Assembly: GCA_002428265.1 (NCBI GenBank)
Contig: DIUR01000018.1
Location: 213,609-277,608 of the forward strand
DNA length: 64,000 nt
DNA from: Bacteriovoracaceae bacterium UBA6153
Lineage (GTDB): Bacteria > Bdellovibrionota > Bacteriovoracia > Bacteriovoracales > Bacteriovoracaceae
Direction of reading: 5' to 3'
Below are positions 8,578 to 15,747 of the stretch, piece by piece. The position numbers and the translations under genes were made by a program. The notes below the pieces were generated by a model. That model was not told the DNA's origin. It saw only the letters and a program-made list of their open reading frames with translations, and ran no database searches. Position 1 is the stretch's first letter. Every line of letters starts with the position of its first letter.

Positions 8578-9255
8578 CTATGCCCATTCGTAATTGTATT
8601 TCACAGGCTCTTTTACTTTTAACATTTCATAGATTTCATTTTTATTAGACTTCTGCGGGTTAAGCCATTCACTAATATAATCATCTTTCAAAAAAATTGG
8701 ACAACGATCATGTCCCATCAAAGAAATTTCTTTGGGTGGATCATCTGTGACAATTGCAAACGAATGAAAATGGATGTCGCCGTTTTTTGAAATCCACTCA
8801 TCCCACAAGCACGCTGCCCACATAATCTCTCTTCCTTCGGGAAAAAAAGTGATGAGCTTTGCTTTTCCATCCGGGCCTGGAACCCATTCGTAAAATTTTA
8901 CAAAAGGCACGACCCCATGCTGTCGCATAAATAACGGCTGCCATGTTTTCGCTGTTTCAAGAGAGTCTATTCTAGCATTATAGACATTAAATTTTGTAGG
9001 AACTTCTTCTTTCGATCCGTAAGGCCTCACACGATAGCGCATAGGCTTAATGAGTCTTTTATCGTTTTCTTCAACGACGACATTAGTGAAATAGTTTGGA
9101 AAAACTTTTCCATCTTCGGCCGGAAGATGAAAAGGTGGCTTCCTTTTTCTGGTCGCAGGCTTCATTCCCAGCACTGCTTCCAGCCTTGCGAGCTCAGATG
9201 ACTCCTGGAGCTTAAACAATTTCTCCAGATTCTTGGTATCTTTTGCCGAGATCAT
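8578..9255 (-). CDS. SRAP (YedK/HMCES)-like protein lacking the N-terminal catalytic Cys
   Basis: A 225-residue protein matching the SOS-response-associated peptidase fold. Asn93 is in VYNARID, Glu123 in FYEWVPG and His182 in GHDRCP, the three non-Cys active-site residues of YedK/HMCES. Canonical members start Met-Cys-Gly-Arg, and the exposed Cys2 forms a thiazolidine with abasic DNA. Here the protein starts MISAKDTKN with about 50 residues of basic leader, and no Met-Cys is found upstream in frame before a stop. It is divergent from umuDC. It may bind abasic or single-stranded DNA without the covalent step, or use another nucleophile. Confidence 0.8.
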   Translation of the reverse strand: MISAKDTKNLEKLFKLQESSELARLEAVLGMKPATRKRKPPFHLPAEDGKVFPNYFTNVVVEENDKRLIKPMRYRVRPYGSKEEVPTKFNVYNARIDSLETAKTWQPLFMRQHGVVPFVKFYEWVPGPDGKAKLITFFPEGREIMWAACLWDEWISKNGDIHFHSFAIVTDDPPKEISLMGHDRCPIFLKDDYISEWLNPQKSNKNEIYEMLKVKEPVKYNYEWA

Positions 9256-9332
9256 GGCCCCAAAATAATCGGATAACTTGTTAATATTTTTGTCTATGGC
9301 GATAGAAAAGCAAATAATTTACTCCAAGGGTC

Positions 9333-9360
9333 TTGCGTAATTTATGCGTAAGTTTATACT
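9333..9360 (+). promoter_or_regulatory. umuD promoter with tandem TGCGTAA repeat
   Basis: TGCGTAA occurs twice (9334-9340 and 9345-9351), spaced exactly 11 bases, about one helical turn. A -35-like TTGCGT (9333-9338) and a -10-like TATACT (9355-9360) with a 16-base spacer overlap the repeat. A repressor on the repeats would block the promoter. It is not the TTAC-N3-GTAA LexA box I recall for Bdellovibrio. The predicted transcript start falls at or just before the ATG at 9368. Confidence 0.4.
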
Positions 9361-9367
9361 TGGTCCT

Positions 9368-9838
9368 ATGGAAAGTAAAAAAAACACTCACCCTCTCCTT
9401 AACCCAGCCTTCATCATAAACAGGATCGAGCTTCCTGTCATTGACGAGCCATTTCCACAAAGCCCGGTACTTCTCGCCAAACTTTCCTGCGGCCTCTTCG
9501 GGATCTCTGATGATCTGATTGAAAAATACCAGAGCCTCGATTCACTATTTATCAAAAATCGCTATAACACTTTCTTCTTTGAAGCAGCTGGGGACTCCAT
9601 GGAGCCTACTATTTATCAAGGCCAGGTGTTGATCGTTGATCGCTCCAGAAAAGACTTTAACGGTCGCGTATGTGCAGTTGAATACGAAGACAAAATTATT
9701 TGCAAACGTGTAATCGTAAAACCTGAAACCATTATTTTACGATCCGACAATCCAAAATACAAAGACATCGTTGTCTACAACAACGAAGGCGTAAATTTTT
9801 GGGGAGTCGTTGTCGCAAACGCCGGATACGTAAAATGA
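9368..9838 (+). CDS. umuD: UmuD-like S24 self-cleaving protein
   Basis: The S24 Ser/Lys dyad is visible: Ser77 in AAGDSMEP and Lys113 in IICKRVIV, numbered from the 9368 start. A Cys41-Gly42 pair (LSCGLFG) in the N-terminal arm matches the UmuD cleavage bond. There is no DNA-binding domain, so this is UmuD, not LexA. Known role: RecA-filament-stimulated self-cleavage gives UmuD', which activates polymerase V with UmuC. I prefer ATG 9368 because the ATG at 9344 lies inside the promoter repeat, upstream of the -10 box. The stop overlaps the umuC start (ATGA). Confidence 0.85.
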   Translation: MESKKNTHPLLNPAFIINRIELPVIDEPFPQSPVLLAKLSCGLFGISDDLIEKYQSLDSLFIKNRYNTFFFEAAGDSMEPTIYQGQVLIVDRSRKDFNGRVCAVEYEDKIICKRVIVKPETIILRSDNPKYKDIVVYNNEGVNFWGVVVANAGYVK

Positions 9839-11109
9839 ACAACCGCATTTTTGCCTTAGTTGACTGCAATTCTTTCTACTGCTCATGTGAAAGGCTCTTT
9901 CGCCCGGATCTTCGCAATCGACCAGTGGGAGTTCTCTCTAATAATGATGGATGTTTTGTTTCACGAACAAATGAACTCAAAGCTCTCGGTGTAAAAATGG
10001 GCGAACCATATTTTAAAGTGAAAGACATCTGCAAAAAAAATAATGTGGCCGTCTTCTCTGCGAATTTTTCACTCTACACTAACCTCTCTGACCGTGTGAT
10101 GAGCACACTTTTTGATTTTACTCCTAACATCGAAGTCTACTCTGTCGATGAAGCTTTTTTAGATCTCAGCGGCTTTGACGAAAAAACCATTCTCGACTAC
10201 TGCAGGCACATTAAAGAAACTGTTGAGAGAAACACCGGCATTCCTGTTGGTATCGGTGTCGGCCGGAGTAAAGTGATGGCAAAACTTGCCAACAGAATTG
10301 CAAAAAAAGATGCAAGCTCCTGTGGAGTCTACAGCACCCTCACTCCGATGTGCCGTGAATACGCGCTCGAGTCCGTCGATATCGAAGACGTCTGGGGAAT
10401 CGGCAGACAAAGCACAATCAAGATGAATGGCCTTGGAATAAAAAAAGCCAAACATTTACGCGACTACAGAAATGATAAACTGATTCAAAATATTTTCACT
10501 AAAGTCGGCCGCATGATTCAGGATGAGCTCCGTGAAATTTCCTGCTTTCCTCTTAACGAAGAAATCCCCAAGAAAAAAGAAATTATCTCGAGCCGAACTT
10601 TCGGCAAACCAGTTTATGAACTCTCACTCCTGCGTGAATCAATTGCTTGTTATGCAAGTCTCGCCTGCGAAAAATTACGCAAACAGGAGTCAGTCTGCCA
10701 GGAAGTAGAAATCTTTATCCGTACAAACCCTTTCAAAGAATCAGTTGAACAATACGTGCGCGTGAACTCAGTCAGACTCGACAGCGCAACCTGTGACACT
10801 AGAAAAATTATCAAGGTTGCGTGGAAGCTTCTCGATGAAATTTTTATCAACGGCTACGAATACAAAAAGGCCTGCGTGAAACTCGGTCGTATTCAGGATG
10901 CAGATGAGCACCAGGTGTCTTTGTTTGGCGGCTACGACTCCCCTGAAGATCTCGCCATTATGCGGGCAATGGACAGAATCAATTCCCGCGACGGCCACGA
11001 AACCCTGAAGATCGCCGCGTGCGGAGTGAATAAGGAAGCCTGGTATATGAATCAGGTTTTTAAATCGCCTCGTTATCTCACGGGCTGGAATGAACTTCTT
11101 AAAATCTAA
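9835..11109 (+). CDS. umuC: Y-family DNA polymerase V catalytic subunit UmuC
   Basis: A 424-residue protein. Catalytic acids are in LVDCNSFY (residue 9 region) and YSVDEAFLDL (Asp-Glu), with the UmuC-type finger NNDGCFVSRTNELKALGV. Two helix-hairpin-helix-like segments and the little-finger domain follow, and the length matches E. coli UmuC. It is the error-prone lesion-bypass polymerase acting with processed UmuD. The ATG at 9835 overlaps the umuD stop (ATGA), so translation is coupled. Codons look richer in C than in neighbouring genes, a hint of transfer that I did not quantify. Confidence 0.92.
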   Translation: MNNRIFALVDCNSFYCSCERLFRPDLRNRPVGVLSNNDGCFVSRTNELKALGVKMGEPYFKVKDICKKNNVAVFSANFSLYTNLSDRVMSTLFDFTPNIEVYSVDEAFLDLSGFDEKTILDYCRHIKETVERNTGIPVGIGVGRSKVMAKLANRIAKKDASSCGVYSTLTPMCREYALESVDIEDVWGIGRQSTIKMNGLGIKKAKHLRDYRNDKLIQNIFTKVGRMIQDELREISCFPLNEEIPKKKEIISSRTFGKPVYELSLLRESIACYASLACEKLRKQESVCQEVEIFIRTNPFKESVEQYVRVNSVRLDSATCDTRKIIKVAWKLLDEIFINGYEYKKACVKLGRIQDADEHQVSLFGGYDSPEDLAIMRAMDRINSRDGHETLKIAACGVNKEAWYMNQVFKSPRYLTGWNELLKI

Positions 11110-11129
11110 TTTTTTACACAAGGATGTGC

Positions 11130-11534
11130 ATGGATCTTTTAAATACATTATTTCCTTTTAACGACTTTATCCTACCTCTTACTTTGCAGAAGATTAACAA
11201 ACACTATTTTGGCAGTGATGAAATCCATCTGGATTCAGGCAAGGAGCTATACGACTACTTGGTCTCGCCCGCTGATACTTTTTTTATGCGAGTTGAAAGC
11301 GACGACTACGAAAACTTAAACATTTTTTACGGAGATGTGATTATTGTGGAAAGAAGTCATTTGAAATATGAAGGGCCTGCGATTGTGATGAAAGATAATG
11401 ATCTGGTAATCAGAGTTGTTGAAAATGCAGTTGAAACTGAGTTTTCTTATTGGGGAACGATTGCGTATGTGCTGAAGTCAGAAGAAGAGGATTTTTTAGA
11501 CATGGTTGGGCAGGAGTTGTTTGTGGTTTTGTAA
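11130..11534 (+). CDS. UmuD-fold pseudo-protease lacking the Ser/Lys dyad
   Basis: A 134-residue protein whose middle aligns with the S24/UmuD fold. FFMRVESDDYENLNIFYGD parallels the FFEAAGDSMEPTIYQGQ region of the upstream UmuD, and VIIVERS parallels VLIVDRS. The nucleophile position is Asp59 instead of Ser, and the Lys position (DLVIRVV) is Ile. No Cys-Gly cleavage site is evident. It follows umuC by 20 bases. I chose ATG 11130, five bases after AAGGA; an ATG at 11124 overlaps that site. Inferred role: a non-cleavable UmuD-like partner that dimerises with UmuD or UmuD' and tunes polymerase V. Confidence 0.7.
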   Translation: MDLLNTLFPFNDFILPLTLQKINKHYFGSDEIHLDSGKELYDYLVSPADTFFMRVESDDYENLNIFYGDVIIVERSHLKYEGPAIVMKDNDLVIRVVENAVETEFSYWGTIAYVLKSEEEDFLDMVGQELFVVL

Positions 11535-11556
11535 GCTTTAAGCTAAACTCTCCCCC

Positions 11557-12774
11557 ATGACAAACCACCAAACAGAATCCCTTCACCTAAACGAACGCCT
11601 CATCATAACAATCCTCTTCTTCGTCCAATTTACTCACATGGTGGATTTCGTCGTCATGATGCCATTAGGCCCGAAGCTAGTAAGATCATTTGGACTGACT
11701 CCTTCACAATTTTCCTACGTCATCTCATCATACGCATTCGCAGCGGCCATCATGGGATTCATTTCATCATTCTTTGTCGATAACTATGATCGTAAAAAAG
11801 TCCTCGTGTTTTTTTACACTGGCTTTTTAATGGCCAATGTTTTCTGCGCGCTTTCAGTAAACTACTTCATGCTAGTCCTCTCTCGCATCCTGGCCGGAGG
11901 TTTTGGTGGAGTGCTAGCTGGATTAACTTTTTCCATCATCGGCGACGTGGTTCCGGAGTCTCGTCGTGGAAAAGCGATGGGAATCGTTATGTCTGCTTTC
12001 GGAACAGCATCAGTCATCGGAATCCCCGTTGGACTTTATTTAGCAGATCATTATGACTGGCATTCTCCATTTTGGCTTATTTCAATTTTAAGCTTAGTCG
12101 TCATTATCATCACGACTTTAAAAATGCCGTCAATCACCGGACACATCAAACTTCAGCGGTACAAAAAGAGTGAAGAGTTAACAAAAATTCTTAATCTCTT
12201 TAAGAATAAGAACTGTAGATTAGCGTTTACACTTTCTTGCTCATACATCATATCTGGATTTCTCGTTATTCCATTTATCAGTCAGTATCTGGTAAAAAAT
12301 GTTAAACTTTTGGAAAGCCAACTCTCCCTAACCTACTTTTTCGGCGGACTCTTCACATTCTTCACATCCAGAATGTTCGGAACTCTTTCAGATAAATACG
12401 GAAAGCATAGAATGGTCTACATTTTAGGCCCACTTTCACTCATTCCTATTTTCATGATCACGAATCTTCCCCAGTCATCACTGACAGTGGTTTTAACTGT
12501 ATCGACAATTTTTTTCATCCTGATCTCTGGCCGCTTCGTCCCAGTCATGGCCATTATCACGGGAAGTGTCTCTAAGGCAGACCGTGGCGCATTCATGGGA
12601 ATCAACTCCAGCCTCCAACAGATGGCCATGGGACTTGCGAGTGTTTTGGCAGGTCTAATTGTGAGCTACAACGTTTCAGGTGAAATGGACCACTTCAACA
12701 TCGTAGGTTATGTTTCTATGTTTATGACTTTGGTGTTTATTTATTGTGCTAGTAGGGTCAAAATCATCAACTAA
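11557..12774 (+). CDS. MFS transporter, DHA1-like drug/sugar efflux type
   Basis: A 405-residue protein with about 12 helices. The first loop motif (SSFFVDNYDRKKVLV) is MFS motif A; RILAGGFGGVLAGL fits motif B/C region of DHA1 exporters and GRFVPVMAIITGSV lies in helix 10. MVDFVVMMPLGP near the N-terminus is typical of this group. Substrate unknown. It starts 22 bases after the umuDC-linked gene and could be read through from it. Confidence 0.85.
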   Translation: MTNHQTESLHLNERLIITILFFVQFTHMVDFVVMMPLGPKLVRSFGLTPSQFSYVISSYAFAAAIMGFISSFFVDNYDRKKVLVFFYTGFLMANVFCALSVNYFMLVLSRILAGGFGGVLAGLTFSIIGDVVPESRRGKAMGIVMSAFGTASVIGIPVGLYLADHYDWHSPFWLISILSLVVIIITTLKMPSITGHIKLQRYKKSEELTKILNLFKNKNCRLAFTLSCSYIISGFLVIPFISQYLVKNVKLLESQLSLTYFFGGLFTFFTSRMFGTLSDKYGKHRMVYILGPLSLIPIFMITNLPQSSLTVVLTVSTIFFILISGRFVPVMAIITGSVSKADRGAFMGINSSLQQMAMGLASVLAGLIVSYNVSGEMDHFNIVGYVSMFMTLVFIYCASRVKIIN

Positions 12775-12834
12775 AGCTTGTAAAAAATACACTTCGAATT
12801 TCAATAATAGGCCTGTTGAAGTATCACTCATTTC

Positions 12835-13743
12835 ATGAAAATTATATTGAAAAGAGTCATTCTTCTAATAGCAGGCGTTTTAGCTATTGCCCAGCCGTCT
12901 CATTCAAAAATTAAGATTGAAAACAAAGTCATTTACGGTCAAGACGGAAGGGTCGAAATCGATCACTATCCTGATGCTAGTTTTGTTAAAAAAGGAAATG
13001 CTGTCGCTATTCGAGTCATTACAAAAGAATTAACTCCTCTAACATCTAGCTATTATTCTTTTCCAGATATCCCTATTCAAGACACCCGAAAACTTTGCGA
13101 TGGAATCGCTTTTAATGATCAACCAACATCGGGCGACTGTACTGGATTTCTAGTAGGGCCAAAAACTTTAGTCACAGCAGGTCACTGCATGAGAAATTTA
13201 GGTGAATGTGAAAAATACAGTTGGGTATTTAATTTTAAATCTAATTCAACTGCCTTTGAAGATACTCAGATCTATTCATGTAAAAGTATCATCTCTCAAA
13301 AATACACTAATATTGATTATGACTTTGATGACTTTGCAGTGATCGAACTAGACCGTGAAGTTGAAGCAGCGACACCTCTAGAATTTAGAAAAGAAGGATC
13401 AATCACTAAAAACACTCCACTTGTTGTTATCGGACATCCATCAGGACTCCCGATGAAAGCAGCAGACGGCGCCGTTGTAAAAGCAGAAGGAAAAACAGTA
13501 TTAAATGAATCACTGAAAAGACGCCCTCACTTCTTTGCAGCAAACCTTGATACGTTTGGTGGTAATTCAGGCTCTCCGGTGTTCAATCAAACTACTGGTC
13601 TGGTAGAAGGTATTCTGGTCAAAGGTAGACAAGATTATAAATTTGACTCAAATTACAATTGTAATCGCCTCAACTATGTTGAAGATGATAATGACGAAGA
13701 ATACGAATTAGTCATGAGAATCAACAAAGTTCAAGGCCTCTAA
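12835..13743 (+). CDS. Secreted trypsin-like serine protease
   Basis: A 302-residue protein with a signal peptide (ILLIAGVLAIAQPSHS). The catalytic triad is His in VTAGHCMRN, Asp in FDDFAVIELD and Ser in GGNSGSPVFN, as in glutamyl-endopeptidase/trypsin-like exported proteases. Cys pairs around TSGDCTG and AGHC suggest disulfides outside the cytoplasm. A single transcript is likely; no partner is visible. In this kind of organism such enzymes would degrade extracellular or prey protein, which is inference. Confidence 0.85.
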   Translation: MKIILKRVILLIAGVLAIAQPSHSKIKIENKVIYGQDGRVEIDHYPDASFVKKGNAVAIRVITKELTPLTSSYYSFPDIPIQDTRKLCDGIAFNDQPTSGDCTGFLVGPKTLVTAGHCMRNLGECEKYSWVFNFKSNSTAFEDTQIYSCKSIISQKYTNIDYDFDDFAVIELDREVEAATPLEFRKEGSITKNTPLVVIGHPSGLPMKAADGAVVKAEGKTVLNESLKRRPHFFAANLDTFGGNSGSPVFNQTTGLVEGILVKGRQDYKFDSNYNCNRLNYVEDDNDEEYELVMRINKVQGL

Positions 13744-13875
13744 ATCTAAAATTTAATTTATATTCATTAGAAATTTCTTACTTTTGCAAGTCATAATCGT
13801 AGTTGAACAAAATGCTTTGATTTTTAACTAACGAATTGTTTGTGAAGAATCTGACATTGCTTTAAACTCTTAGAA

Positions 13876-14448
13876 ATGAACATCTCAGAAAAAATTCACT
13901 CGAAAATCAGAGGCTACGTCACTCAATTAGAGAAATATGCTGATCGAGTATGGTATCCACCTCTTATTGGAATCCTTGCTGCTCTCGATAACTTCATCAT
14001 CGTTATTCCTAATGATGGTATTCTTGTCGCAAGTTCAATGCTCATTCCTAAAAGATGGGCAATCTATGCGACGGCCGTCTCGATTGGTTCAAGCATTGGA
14101 GCTGTTGCTCTTTGTTTGCTCGCTCAACATAAAGGACTTCCATGGGTTCTTGAAATTTATCCAGATATAGATCAAAGCCAGGTTTGGATTTGGACTGAGA
14201 AATTTTTTGAAAATTACGGGCTCATCATTGTTTTTTTAATTGGGATCAGTCCCTTGATGCAACAGCCAGTTGTCATCATCGCAGCTCTTGGACATACTCC
14301 ACTTTTTCATCTCGCACTGGTTATTTTAATAAGTAGATTATTAAAATTTCACGTCATGGCCTATATTGGCTCTCACTCCCCAAAGTACTTAAAAAAGATT
14401 TGGGGAATGAAAGATGAATTAAAAGATGCTGGAATTAAGATAGAATAA
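13876..14448 (+). CDS. YqaA/DedA-like (VTT domain) membrane protein
   Basis: A 190-residue protein with about four to five hydrophobic segments. The re-entrant N-terminal segment is ALDNFIIVIPNDGILVASSM, and GSSIGAVALCLLAQ follows. This is the layout of the SNARE-associated/VTT family (YqaA branch), which includes lipid scramblase-like and flippase proteins. Function in this organism unknown. Its stop lies 3 bases from the convergent stop of the next gene. Confidence 0.7.
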   Translation: MNISEKIHSKIRGYVTQLEKYADRVWYPPLIGILAALDNFIIVIPNDGILVASSMLIPKRWAIYATAVSIGSSIGAVALCLLAQHKGLPWVLEIYPDIDQSQVWIWTEKFFENYGLIIVFLIGISPLMQQPVVIIAALGHTPLFHLALVILISRLLKFHVMAYIGSHSPKYLKKIWGMKDELKDAGIKIE

Positions 14449-14451
14449 AAA

Positions 14452-15495
14452 TTAAAACTCGTACTTCGCCGCTAACGTCAACACTCCAGCAGTGCTAGAT
14501 TCACTATCTACGTTTACAGTTGTATTTGTAGATGTATCAGTTGATTTTAAATCTTGCCCAGTCACGCTCATCCCACTTAGGCCAATATCAAAAAGCAGAG
14601 ATGGTGAAGCACTAATTAGGAAATTAACTCCGTATGAAACAAAAGTGCCGCTATCAAGAACATTCTTTTCTTGCTGAGTTGAATTAGTCATCTCCATTTC
14701 ACTTAGGCCACCAATGGCCCCACCTAGGTTAATGCCAAATGTAGGATTGATAATCCACTGATAAACATAACCAAACGTCACAACAGTGTAAGCATCTGTC
14801 TTACTAATATCTGTAGCGAGATCAGCACTTGCAGACTCTCTCTTTCCAAAATTCTCGATGCTAAGACTTAATTTCCAAGAAGAATCATTGTACTTCTTCC
14901 CCATTTCCCCTAATAACTCGAAAGAGCTTCCACCTCTATAACCGTTACCTTCTTTAGTTTGTGTAGCTGATTCAGCATCACCAATTTTTGGAGAAAACTT
15001 AGCAGTAAGATCAACATTGAAAAGTGACGTTTCTTGACGAGTAAGTCTTGAAGATACAAAAATCGTAGGATCTTCAATTCCCTTATCATCTTTCGTCTTA
15101 ACTGATGTTCCATTAATGTTGCTAGCAGCACCGTATGAAGTTTTAACTTCTGATCCTAGCTGGTAGCCGACACTCACACCCGCTCTCCAATCAGGAGAAA
15201 AAGTATATCCTAGATGCTGAGTTAAATCAGAAGAAGTCGTTTTTGCTGTGAATAATTCTTTTCCAAGATATTCATACTCTTGCTCACCGCTAGTAGCAGT
15301 AAAAACAGTCGCAGCACTAATTGTATTAGCAGCAGGAAAATACATAAGATCAGTTAATTTACTTTCATTAGAGTATGTTTTTGATGGGGCCGGTGTTTCA
15401 ACAGCAGGTGCTGATGCTTCAACAGGTGCAGCTGTTTGTGCAAAAGAGCTCCCAACAACAAGCGCATTTAACATAAGAATAGATAATTTCTTCAA
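14452..15495 (-). CDS. Outer-membrane beta-barrel protein of unknown function
   Basis: A 347-residue protein with a signal peptide (LSILMLNALVVGSSFAQ), then an Ala/Pro/Thr-rich stretch, then alternating amphipathic strands (for example WKLSLSIENFG, SLLFDIGLSGM). It ends in Tyr-Glu-Phe, the aromatic C-terminal signature of outer-membrane barrels. The GVNFLISASPSLLFDIGLSG style is typical of transporter-like or MetA-pathway-like barrels in Bdellovibrionota. No specific substrate can be assigned. Confidence 0.65.
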   Translation of the reverse strand: MKKLSILMLNALVVGSSFAQTAAPVEASAPAVETPAPSKTYSNESKLTDLMYFPAANTISAATVFTATSGEQEYEYLGKELFTAKTTSSDLTQHLGYTFSPDWRAGVSVGYQLGSEVKTSYGAASNINGTSVKTKDDKGIEDPTIFVSSRLTRQETSLFNVDLTAKFSPKIGDAESATQTKEGNGYRGGSSFELLGEMGKKYNDSSWKLSLSIENFGKRESASADLATDISKTDAYTVVTFGYVYQWIINPTFGINLGGAIGGLSEMEMTNSTQQEKNVLDSGTFVSYGVNFLISASPSLLFDIGLSGMSVTGQDLKSTDTSTNTTVNVDSESSTAGVLTLAAKYEF

Positions 15496-15600
15496 GAGAA
15501 CTCCTTAACTAATTAATATTGTGAGATTAGTATTCAATAATTTAAAATAAATGCAATCAATTATTACGAAGCATCAAACATAAGTTAAAAAAGACTTAGA

Positions 15601-15639
15601 TGTGACCATCTCCGAGCTATTTAGTAGGGCATAGTCACA
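15601..15639. promoter_or_regulatory. Inverted repeat upstream of katG
   Basis: TGTGAC (15601-15606) and GTCACA (15634-15639) form a perfect 6-bp dyad separated by 27 bases, with further AT/AT symmetry inward. It lies in the 252-base gap between the barrel gene and katG, about 110 bases before the katG start. It could be a two-site operator for a peroxide-response or CRP-like regulator. No OxyR or PerR consensus is recognisable. Confidence 0.3.
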
Positions 15640-15747
15640 CAATGCAACACGGGAATCTAAATCGACCGATCAATTTTAATTATTTGTACTCTAAATATTT
15701 CCTCTCTATACTTTTTGAAAATGACTACTGATAGGAGGAGACATTAA

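Noticed and set aside
9344..9367. ATG 9344 as the umuD start
   Set aside because: It lies inside the tandem repeat and upstream of the -10-like TATACT, with no ribosome-binding site; ATG 9368 fits better.
9799..9834. Longer umuC start
   Set aside because: It would overlap umuD deeply; ATG 9835 makes the usual ATGA junction.
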